A program made the position numbers and the translations under genes. Below, piece after piece: positions 8,606 through 18,300 of a stretch of DNA of 64,000 nucleotides; within the stretch, counting starts at the first letter, position 1; each line of letters begins with the position of its first letter. Source of the DNA: Treponema sp. UBA6367 (GTDB lineage Bacteria > Spirochaetota > Spirochaetia > Treponematales > Treponemataceae); assembly GCA_002437725.1 (NCBI GenBank), contig DJRF01000013.1:1-64000 (forward strand). The letters are read 5' to 3'. A model generated the notes under the pieces. It had not been told where the DNA came from. It ran no database searches and worked only from the letters and a program-made list of their open reading frames with translations.

Positions 8606-9655
8606 ATGTACTGGAGTTTATTGGTTCTACCTTTTATTTTAACAATTAGTTTTACCCCTTTGGTAATCAAGGAATGTAAAAAGTATTCTATTTACGACAT
8701 TCCAAATAAAAGAAGCCAGCACACAACCCCCATCCCTAGGCTTGGAGGATTAGTATTTGTTTCTGCCGCAATTTTAACTTCGCTTCTTTATTTTTTTCTA
8801 AAAAGACAAATCAACGAAAACAGAATTATTGAATTTTTTGCCCTGACCTCGGTAATCTTTGTTTTTGGTGTTCTTGACGACTTTTTAAATCTAAAAGCGA
8901 TGCTCAAATTTGTTATACAAATTGCCGTTGGACTTGCCGCCGTTTTTTTCGGTTTTAAGTGGACAACCTTTGCAGGAATTGCGTTGCCTGCCTACATAAG
9001 CGGACCGCTTTCTTTCTTCATAATAATTACCCTTATAAACGCATACAACCTTATAGACGGAATAGACGGACTCTGCGGAGGTCTTTGTCTGCTCTACCTA
9101 ATTCCAGTTTCAATCTTCAGTTTTAAAATAGACAACATTACCTCTATTGTTTGCCTTATGTTTATCTCTTCGATTTTGGGATTTTTGGTTTATAACAAAC
9201 CTAAAGCATCTATTTTTATGGGCGACGGCGGAAGCCAAACCATTGGATTTATAACAGCAACGCTTCCTCTATTAAACTTTAATTCAGAATCATGTTCTAT
9301 TCCACTTGAAATAGAACTTCTTTTGTGCAGCTTGCCGATTTTTGACCTTATCGCAGCAATCTGGCGCAGGCTTCGCGACCACAAAGGCATTTTTTCTGCA
9401 GACAAAATGCACCTTCATCACAAGCTGCAAAACATTGGGCTTACACCTAAAAAAAGCCTGCTTTTATTGCTTGGTATTCAAGCCATTCTTGATTCGGTTG
9501 TGCTTATAAGTCTATCGCTAAAATCAGGTTTTTCTTATATATTCATAATAACAGGCTATATCTTTATGATTGCTTTCTTTACGGTTGTTCACATAATGAA
9601 CAGAAAAGCTTGCAAAAATAAGCATATTCCTTATGGAAAGAGTGTAAATCCTTAA
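8606..9655 (+). CDS. WecA/TagO-type undecaprenyl-phosphate sugar-1-phosphate transferase
   Basis: The product is 349 residues, an integral membrane enzyme of the MraY/WecA family that starts a glycan on undecaprenyl phosphate. Visible motifs are IPRLGG near the N-terminus, DDFLNLKAM around residue 91, NLIDGIDGLCGG around 148, MGDGGSQ around 204 and HLHHKLQ around 268, with about ten hydrophobic helices. The ATG at 8606 is preferred over in-frame starts at 8420/8432 because family members begin here and GAGAGG lies 5 nt upstream. The upstream extension would encode one extra hydrophobic segment plus a glycine run from the poly-G tract. It is first in an operon with Wzz- and Wza-like genes and is likely the initiator of a surface polysaccharide. 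Confidence 0.9.
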   Translation: MYWSLLVLPFILTISFTPLVIKECKKYSIYDIPNKRSQHTTPIPRLGGLVFVSAAILTSLLYFFLKRQINENRIIEFFALTSVIFVFGVLDDFLNLKAMLKFVIQIAVGLAAVFFGFKWTTFAGIALPAYISGPLSFFIIITLINAYNLIDGIDGLCGGLCLLYLIPVSIFSFKIDNITSIVCLMFISSILGFLVYNKPKASIFMGDGGSQTIGFITATLPLLNFNSESCSIPLEIELLLCSLPIFDLIAAIWRRLRDHKGIFSADKMHLHHKLQNIGLTPKKSLLLLLGIQAILDSVVLISLSLKSGFSYIFIITGYIFMIAFFTVVHIMNRKACKNKHIPYGKSVNP

Positions 9656-9682
9656 AAAAATTATATAGACTTAGGAAATCTT

Positions 9683-10723
9683 ATGGAAACTGAAAAAATT
9701 GAAAACCCAGCTAATAACGATGATGAAATCAGCCTTATAGACCTTTTTGCAGTTCTTCTAAAGCACAAAAAACTTATAATCTTGACAACAGTTGGATTTG
9801 CCGTATTTTCTGTTGTTTTTTCAATAATCTCTTTAGTTCTTCCGCCTAAAAATTCTCCGCTGCCGAATAAATACACTTCCACCGCATATATGCTTATAAA
9901 AGATTCGTCTTCCAGCTCGGCCGCTAGCAGCATGCTTTCAAAACTTTCTTCATCGGGATTGGGAAGTTTAGTAGGCGGACTTGGATCATCTTCGAACAGC
10001 AACAGTTCGCTTGCCCTTTACCTGGCAACTTCAAATCCTTTTTTGGATTCAATCGTTGAAAAATACGACCTTGTAAACAAATGGAAAATCAAAAAAAGTC
10101 CAAAAGCTGAAAGCCGCAAAGCCTTAAAAAAAGTTTTAGTTGCAGATTTTGATGAAGATTCTTCTGTTTTTTCAATAAGCTTTACTGATATAGACCCTGA
10201 ATTTGCGCAGCTTGTAACAAATTCTGCAGTAAGTTATTTGGAAGAATCTTTTAAGGATTTGGGACTTGATTCAAACCAACTTCAAAAAGAAAACCTTGAG
10301 GCAAACCTTGACGCTTGCTATAACGAAATTTTCCGGTTGGAAAAAGAAGTAAAAAAACTTGAATCATCTGTGAACAACGTGTATTCAGCAAAAAACACTC
10401 CTACAATCATGACAGATGTTTCTATGATTAAACTTGAACTTTCAGCTCAGCAGGAAGTATATAAAAATCTAAAGTCGCAATACGAATTGCTAAAAATTGA
10501 TATGGCAAGCGAAACTCCTGCGTTCCAAGTTCTTGAACGCGGAGAAATTCCTGACCAAAAATCAAAACCTTCAAGAGGAAAACTCTGCATAATTTTAACC
10601 TTTGCAGGCTTCTTCATAAGTGTTTTTGCAGCGTTCCTTATGAATGCAATTGAAAACATAAAAAAAGACGATGTTGCAATGCAAAAACTTTCTATAAACA
10701 AAAAGAATAAGAGTGAAAACTAG
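9683..10723 (+). CDS. Wzz-type polysaccharide chain-length / co-polymerase protein
   Basis: The product is 346 residues with the typical Wzz layout. A cytoplasmic start EISLIDLFAVLLKHKKLI leads into membrane segment one (about residues 33-53). A periplasmic region of about 240 residues follows, with coiled-coil potential (about 195-260). The second membrane segment lies at about 300-320. The tail is short, with no tyrosine-kinase domain. A serine/glycine-rich stretch (SSSSSAASSMLSKLSSSG) follows the first periplasmic strands. AGGA lies 7 nt upstream of the ATG, and the gene ends 1 nt before the next start. It probably controls chain length or couples synthesis to export together with the neighbouring Wza-like protein. 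Confidence 0.9.
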   Translation: METEKIENPANNDDEISLIDLFAVLLKHKKLIILTTVGFAVFSVVFSIISLVLPPKNSPLPNKYTSTAYMLIKDSSSSSAASSMLSKLSSSGLGSLVGGLGSSSNSNSSLALYLATSNPFLDSIVEKYDLVNKWKIKKSPKAESRKALKKVLVADFDEDSSVFSISFTDIDPEFAQLVTNSAVSYLEESFKDLGLDSNQLQKENLEANLDACYNEIFRLEKEVKKLESSVNNVYSAKNTPTIMTDVSMIKLELSAQQEVYKNLKSQYELLKIDMASETPAFQVLERGEIPDQKSKPSRGKLCIILTFAGFFISVFAAFLMNAIENIKKDDVAMQKLSINKKNKSEN

Positions 10724-10724
10724 T

Positions 10725-12266
10725 ATGAAAAAAATTATTCTCTGTGCGGTACTATTTGTATCTTCAATTTTAAGCCTTTATTCCCAGTCGCTTCTTTCAA
10801 CATCAAACAGTTTAAACAGCAATAGCACTTCAAAATCAAAAACAAACACTGAATCCGAAGAAGATGTAAAAATAGAAAAAGAGGAAGAATTTAATCTGGA
10901 AGATTCCATATCAGCGCAACTTGCAATGAGCAATCCAGACTATCCTGTTACTGCCGGAGACATTTACCGGCTTATGTTTGTGGCGCAAACCACAACGGTA
11001 GACTACTTTATTCCTGTAGATACAACGTACAAAATCAGAATTGCAAACCTTGCTGTTCTTGACGCGCGTGGCAAAACTTTTGTTCAGCTAAAAAAAGAAG
11101 TAACAGAAATTGTTTCTTCAAACTATCCGCTAAGCGGCGTTCAATTTATTCTTACAAATCCAAGTATTTTTAACGTACTTGTAAAAGGCGAAGTTTCTTC
11201 TGCAAAAGAAGTCAAGGCATGGCCGCTTTCAAGAGTTTCTGACTTAATCAAAAGCTTAAAGACTGAATTTTCATCAGAAAGAAACGTCATTGTGACCGAC
11301 AAAAACGGAACTAAAAAAACGTATGACATTTTTAAAGCGATTAGATACGGAGATATAAGCCAAAATCCTTATGTAAAACCTGGCGACACAATAACAGTCC
11401 AAAGAATTAATAAAAGAATTACCATAGAAGGGGCTGTTGAGCGTCCGGGAACTTACGAACTTCTAGAAAACGAAAACTTAATCGCGCTTATCAACAGCTA
11501 CGCTTCCGGCTTGCAGCCTTTTGCCGACACAACAGATATTGAAGTAAAAAGAATTTCTTCGGACACTAAAAAATTAGGCGAGATAATAAACATCTCTAGC
11601 AAGGAACTTCAAAACGACTTTGAACTAAAAAACTACGATACCGTTTCTCTCAGAAGTTTAGAGGATTCACAGCCAGTTGTATATCTTACAGGCGCTGTCC
11701 GGGTATTAGTGCCGGACCAAACAACGATTGAACTTAATGCAAGCAATAAAATCGTTCAGAGGTTTACACCAGGACAAAATTACGCTTTTTTAATAAGAAA
11801 TGTAACTTCTTATTTTGGAAGCACTTCGGACTTAAAGAATTCCTACATAGTGCGAGACGGTCAAATTCTTCCTTTGAATATTGAAGAGATACTTTATGAC
11901 GAGTTTAAGCTTTCGCCTTACGTTGTAGAAGCTTTTGACACCCTTGTAGTTCCATTTAAACAGTTCTATGTAACCGTCAGCGGAGCTGTTCGCACGCCGG
12001 GAAGATACCCATACATTCCGGACAGGGATTGGTCTTATTATGTAGGTCTTGCCGGAGGTTTTACAGACTCAAATGCTTTTGATGCCGTAACTATAAGAGA
12101 TATAAACGGCAAGAAGATTTCAAAATCAGATGTAATTCAACCAGAATGTACAATTGAAGCTAAAAACAATTCCTTCTTCTACGGATTAAACAAGGTTTCG
12201 CCGTTGATTACAACAATTATTTCAATACTTTCAATTTCTCTAACAGTATACACCGTAGCAAAATAG
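10725..12266 (+). CDS. Wza-like polysaccharide export protein with SLBB domains
   Basis: The product is 513 residues with an N-terminal Sec signal peptide (about 1-23, ending LYSQS; no lipobox cysteine). Next come an acidic serine/lysine-rich spacer, a poly_export domain (about 65-150, YPVTAGDIYRLMF), and at least two SLBB/soluble-ligand-binding beta-grasp repeats marked by GAVERPGTYEL (about 236) and GAVRTPGRYPY (about 420). A C-terminal hydrophobic helix (about 492-510) could cross the outer membrane. An in-frame GTG at 10713 overlaps the wzz stop and is less likely than the ATG. The gene closes the EPS unit ahead of a strong terminator. No polymerase, flippase or glycosyltransferase follows. 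Confidence 0.88.
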   Translation: MKKIILCAVLFVSSILSLYSQSLLSTSNSLNSNSTSKSKTNTESEEDVKIEKEEEFNLEDSISAQLAMSNPDYPVTAGDIYRLMFVAQTTTVDYFIPVDTTYKIRIANLAVLDARGKTFVQLKKEVTEIVSSNYPLSGVQFILTNPSIFNVLVKGEVSSAKEVKAWPLSRVSDLIKSLKTEFSSERNVIVTDKNGTKKTYDIFKAIRYGDISQNPYVKPGDTITVQRINKRITIEGAVERPGTYELLENENLIALINSYASGLQPFADTTDIEVKRISSDTKKLGEIINISSKELQNDFELKNYDTVSLRSLEDSQPVVYLTGAVRVLVPDQTTIELNASNKIVQRFTPGQNYAFLIRNVTSYFGSTSDLKNSYIVRDGQILPLNIEEILYDEFKLSPYVVEAFDTLVVPFKQFYVTVSGAVRTPGRYPYIPDRDWSYYVGLAGGFTDSNAFDAVTIRDINGKKISKSDVIQPECTIEAKNNSFFYGLNKVSPLITTIISILSISLTVYTVAK

Positions 12267-12274
12267 CAAGCCCA

Positions 12275-12311
12275 AAGGTCGAGTTTTTTATAATGTAAAA
12301 AACTCGACCTT
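12275..12311. terminator. Bidirectional terminator between the EPS unit and the giant lipoprotein
   Basis: A 16-bp perfect stem (12275-12290 with 12296-12311) and a 5-nt loop. Each arm holds GTCGAGTTTTTT or its complement, so both converging transcripts end in a U run. The same GTCGAGTTTTT core recurs in the hairpin at 56765-56838. Confidence 0.85.
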
Positions 12312-12326
12312 CAATCTAGTGACCTG

Positions 12327-15300
12327 CTATTTCTTTTGGGCCATTTCAAGAACTCCATTTTCACTTACAGCATATGAAACAACAGGATTTTCTGTGCCGT
12401 TTCCATAAACTGTTGTTGAATCGCTTACCGCAAAACTTGCAGACCAAGATTTTGAAATATCAGTTCCTGATGCAAATACTTTTTTTACTCCAGAAGAATT
12501 TTTATTCATTCCGACATTTGTGTAATCCGTTAAAGGTGTATTATCTGTAGGAACAACAGAAACTTCCCAATTACCTGTATATCGGTCATAGCTATCAACA
12601 CCACTTAAAACATTTCCAGTCTTATCCCAATAAACAGGATATGCAATCTTAACACTTGCTGTTGTATCGGCGTTGCTTTCACAACGGAAAGAAATATATG
12701 GAACAAAATTTCCATAGTCAGAATCTTTGGCAACGTCAATCATTGAATATGTTCCCACACTACCATAAGAATCAACCATAACAGTTCTAGTAACAATTTT
12801 TTGCTTTGGATTTGCAATGTATGAATAATACAAATCTCCACCACTAGCACTATAGTATGCAATATGAACACCGTCGCCTTTATCAACTGCCATTGAAACA
12901 TGAGTTCCAGCACGAATATCGCTGTCACTTACATAGTAAGAGTTATTCTGCCAAGTTGCTGTTCCACCAGCAAGGGTTGTTTGTGCTGTTCTTGGCGATT
13001 CATTATAACTAAGTGCAAGTCTACCAGAACCAGAATCATACCAAGCCATAATAGCAGTTCCATCGCTTAATGAACCTACTGCAACATATTGACCAGCACG
13101 TTTTGAAGTTGCACTAGCATACTCCGCACTTCCACCAGAAACACCACTTGCAGCAACAACATGGCAGTACTTATAACCATCATAACTCAACATTGATGAA
13201 GCAGGAGGCTGATAAGAAATAGTTCCAGAAGTCATTTTTACCAAGCTTGAACCGTTCCATTCATAAACGCCTGAAGAAGATATAGAAAGATCTGCGGTTT
13301 TCTTATCTGATGCATTATTGAGAATTAAGCTCGTCGAAGATGTTGAAGGCATCTTGTAGATATAATAACCATTAACAAGCGTCATAGTATCACCAGGATA
13401 AGAACTAGTTGAATATCCATTCCATGCATAAATATGGTTATAGTTATAAGATGATTTAACTCTAACATAAATATCACTGGTAACGCTTGCAACATTTACG
13501 GTTTCTACAGAAGGTGAACTAGAACTATTATATCCACTTATAGAATCTCGTGTAGTATTTTTATTGAGTTTAGGCTCATCATTGCTTCCTGCAACACGAC
13601 CTGTTACACCAGAGCCTGCCAAATCAACCAAGCCCATTCCAATATCATTTCCAGAACTACCAACAGAACCCACACGGAATCTTACTTGTCTAGAAAGTTC
13701 ATCATAGTAAGCAACATAAACATAAGTTATTTCATTTTCTGTATATGTAGCCATACTTGGCGATAAAATGCGATTAATCTGCTGAGATATTGAGCTACCA
13801 TCAAGTTTGATAGAAGTATTTTCAATTCGGCGAGCATAATTTTGATTATAATAGTTATTATTTAAATCTCCTCCGCCTTCACCTTCATACAAACCACTTG
13901 TTCTTGAGAAGAATTGAAGGTTAGCACTCATACCAGCTTCTCCTGAAGTATCTGGACAAAGAGCAACTCCATAGGCATTTCCATTCGAATCGTATGTAAA
14001 TGTATTTTGAGTAAAACCTCCAAAGTTTCGTCCAAATGGAGTCTGTCCATAAGTAGTTGAATTCGAAGCTTTTCCTGGCATATTAAAATACAAAGTAGCA
14101 TTTGCATAAGAGAATCCTAATTCTCCAGAAGGACCTACTTTCATATGAGGTTGCAAAATAGGACCATTCTTTGCTGTTGCCGCAGCCTTAAACTGCCATA
14201 CATCAAATTCAAGGTTATCGTTTAGAATATTGTTATTCACTTCATTTGGCTGCTTGTTATACTCAACTGTATCATTATTTAAATTATTTATACCCTTTAT
14301 ATCTTCAACAACAACCTCCAATTTTCCAGATTTTGCAGTTTCTCCAATGTTATAAGATAAAGCAGAACCTGTTAAACTAACTCCATTCAATGTAACTTTT
14401 GGAGAATTTCCAAGATTGTAACCTTTCAATGTTATTGTTTCATTTTCATTAACAGGATACTTACCTTTTGCAGAACGAGCATATACACTTGGTGCACTAC
14501 GGTAGAATTCGCTTAAATCCGTCCAAACCTGCGTTACATACGGCACAACGTCAACCGTGTACATCGCTGTTTTTGCACTTGCGGTTGTTTGAACTGTTCC
14601 TGCAGCACTTGTATTTCCTTTCCAGTCGGTTGCGGAAATTGTGATGTTTTTGTCTTTTCCGGCAACGCCTGTAAGTTTTTCTGTGTCTACAACGAGCGTG
14701 AACTTTGCTTCGTGACCTTTTTGAGAAATTGAAACATCTTCTGCTTCAAATGAAACAACGCCATTTGGCGGCAAAGGAGAAACGTTTTTCCAAGTTCCAC
14801 TATCGTAGTTTGCAAGTGTCGTAGAACTAAACAAATCGTCAAAACCTATACTAATAGAAGAAATTCTTACGTTGTCCGTCACAGTTCCTTCAATCTTGAT
14901 TTTTCCAGAAACCTTTGGCTTTTTCAAAGAAGAAGTATCTCCGTAAGCATTCGTTATTTCAGAAGTCAAGTCGCCTTCAAGCTCAATGTGGCCGAGCAAG
15001 TTGCCATTATCTTTGTAAACGCTGTTTTCACTCTTGTTTTCCCAATAGAACGGCGTAATTGTTGGAACAGGTTTTTCAGTTTCACTGCTCAAAACCGTTA
15101 CAGGAATCATTAAATGTGCCCACTGGCTGTCTGTTCCGGGGGTTGTTTCTTCTGTTGAATCCCAGAATGTAAAGCTTATATAATTCTGAGGAACACTATT
15201 AAGAATAATTCCACCTTTTTCAGAAATCAAATCTTTATAGGTTACACTAGAAGAATTTGTATATTTGTTTGCGAATTTATATTCAAAATCCGTCATGCTT

Positions 15301-18300
15301 CCTGTAAGGTCAGTTTTTGAAACAAGTTTTGATAAACCTGTTGAGGTTGCGCCTGTTGCAAATTGCTTATAATCTGTACTTTCTGAAGAAGCAGAATATT
15401 TTGCCATATACAAAATATCCCCGTTTCCGCCAACAAATTCAGGAAGAACTGCAAGTCCGCCTATGACTTTAAAGTCGCCCGATTTCAATTCAACTTCACT
15501 CTTTAAATTTGTACTCTTGGAATCCATTGCAGAATAGAAACTGAACTCACCAAATTCTGCACCGTCTGCAGTGCGGTTGTTTACGCTGTCAAGACCTGTT
15601 ACTGGAGCGGAAGAAGCATCGTAGTCAAACTTGCCGTTTCCGTTCAAATCCGTTGCAAGCATAACCTTTGCAATTCGCGGGCGGTTGTTTTCAACTTTGG
15701 TATCAATGCAGCCTTTTGAAATATTTCCGGCATTGTCTATAACCACAACATGAATTGTAATCGGACCGTCAGGAATATTGTTTGAATTAACGCTTGCAGT
15801 CCAGTTGTAGCTTGAACCTGTCTGATTGATTGTCTCAACCATTTCATCGCCATCATCGTTTTCCACGCCGCCATCAGTTTTTGGCGTTTCTATAATCTGA
15901 TGGTCAACAACTTGCGCAAAAATAATTTCCGCGCCTGTAAAGGAAGTAGATGCTGTCGGGCTAAACTTTACCTTAGTTCCATCTACTTCTGTAATCAAAC
16001 TGTAGGAACCGGCAATCTTTATAAGGCCGCCTTTTCGGACATTAGGATTTGCAGAAACAAGCTTTATAGAATCCTCGCTTGTTCTTGAAGAATCTTCTAT
16101 ATACATTGCGGCAAGACCGTCATCATTTATATAGACATCGCCGTTTGCAGGTGCTGCCGGTCTTTGATTATAAACAGTTTTATTGTTGCCATCTTCACTG
16201 AACATCGGATTATAAATGCGATTTCCGCCGCTTCCCTTGCGTTCAAAGTAAAATGCAAGATAGGCAAGTCCGCTTCCCGATTCAGAAACGTAATCTCCGA
16301 ATGTAAAATAATTGTCGCTATTAACAACAGTTGCGTTTTCAGAACCTGTGCCTAAAACTTTTCCTAGACTCTTTAAGCGCAATTTATCTTCAGGATGCAA
16401 AGTTTCTGAATTGCTTGTGTTATACAAACTTGGAGCCGTGCTGTCTATATTTATTGTAACAGAAACTGTTGTTTCGCCAGTGTTGTTATCTTTTGCTTTT
16501 ATTGCATAAGAGATTACACCGCTTTCATCAGTTTTTAAAGGAACTTGCAAATTATATGTGCTTGCATTTGGCTTTATTTCATCTTCGCTTTCAAGACGAA
16601 TGTTGTTCTGCGTTGAAGAAGTTATCATCTCAAACGTAATGGAAGAAACAGACTGATTATCAGAAACTTCGCCTACCAAATACCACTTTCCTTTATTCGC
16701 AACAGAAACATTGCTTATATACATTCCAGAAATATATTCGCGTTCTGTAACAGGCACAGAAGAATCCACAGGAGTTACGCCGCTTCCGTACTGAACAAGC
16801 TTAAGATTCTTTATAACCGGAGTTTCGCTGTCAATCTTTACAGTAATTGGCTTTGTCCATTCTCGGCTAAGGCTATCGCTATCAACTGCTTTTACCCTAA
16901 TTCTTAAATTTTTAAAACCATCTTTTTCAGGAATTTGGTCGGAATCAACATTTAGTTTCCAGCTATTAGTTCCATTTGCAAGAATGTACCAATCAGACTG
17001 AGAACCCTGCAAGCTAGTTTTTAGCTCATCCTTATCAGTTGTCCAAGTGTTTTTGATGTAGTTAAAATCGCTTTCATCAAAGTTTCCATCATTGTTCGCA
17101 TCAATTTGAACGCAAACCTTGCTTACGCTTACATTGTCAATCGCTCCGCCATAAATTGTCACCACGCCGCTTGTAGTAGCCCCTTCTTCTGGGGAATTAA
17201 TCCAAGCCTTTGGCTTTCCGCCTGCTGAATCTGCAAAAACATACTGATCTTTTATAATTCCGATGTTTCCAGCTGAATCTTTTGCCTTAAACCAAATAGG
17301 AACCTTGTAAATATTTTCCGTTCCAGAAGCAGTTATCTGATAAGCAAAATCGCCGCCGTTTTTGGCAGTTACATAATAAACAAGGCTGTCTGTGGAATCA
17401 GGCGCTCCCGAAGCAAATTTTATTTCCCAAGAACTTGATGTTCCCACGTCTTTCCATTCCTGAGCTTCGTCTTCAACGCCTTTTTTAGGAATTGTATACA
17501 TCAGCCGTTCAATAGAAGATGCGTTGTCCAGGACAGTGCCTTTTAGAGAGATTGCCGCACTAACCGCATCAGAAATAGCTGTTGTAGGTGAAACAATTTT
17601 TACAGTCGGCACAGTTTTGTCTATAGTTATGTTCATCATGTCCTTGTTAAAAAGACCTGCAGAATCTTCTGCCGTAACAGAAATTGCAAGCTGTCCGTCT
17701 TTATAGCCAGAGCCGCTTATGTCGATTGGAGCAAACTTGTATGTGTAAACTTTTATTCCGCTCGCATTTGTGCTTTCCTGACAAGAAGGATAGCCGCTTG
17801 CCTGCTCCTGTTTTATTCCGCCAACAAAAAGCGTTACAGGATTTGCAGCAGACATTCCAACTTCTTCAGTAACTTCTGCCTTTACATAAACTTTATTCTT
17901 TCCAGAGCCTTCAGCGCCGCCAAAAATTGTATTTGTTTCGCCGTAAGTTGCATCATCCTGGCTTACAGATATTTTTACTTCTGGAGCAACGCTGTCGTAG
18001 AAGAAAGAAACGCCTGCCGTATTATCAGTCTTAGAGCTTGCGCTGTCAGAAAGATATATGCGCTGCAAAGCAGAAGTGCTTGCGGTGCAGAATTCGCCGC
18101 CGTTTTCGTCAATTACATAGAAATACCAAGATTTTGAACCTTGATTTTCGCTTTCCTGCAATTCCGTTTTCCAAATGCCCGTTCCAGATTCTACTGTAAT
18201 TTCCTTCCACTTGCTGCCAGAAGTTTTTGGCGTAGAGTCTGCTGTGTAATCAGATTTGTCAATTCTGTACAATTCAACTTTTTCTGCAACCCCATCGTCA

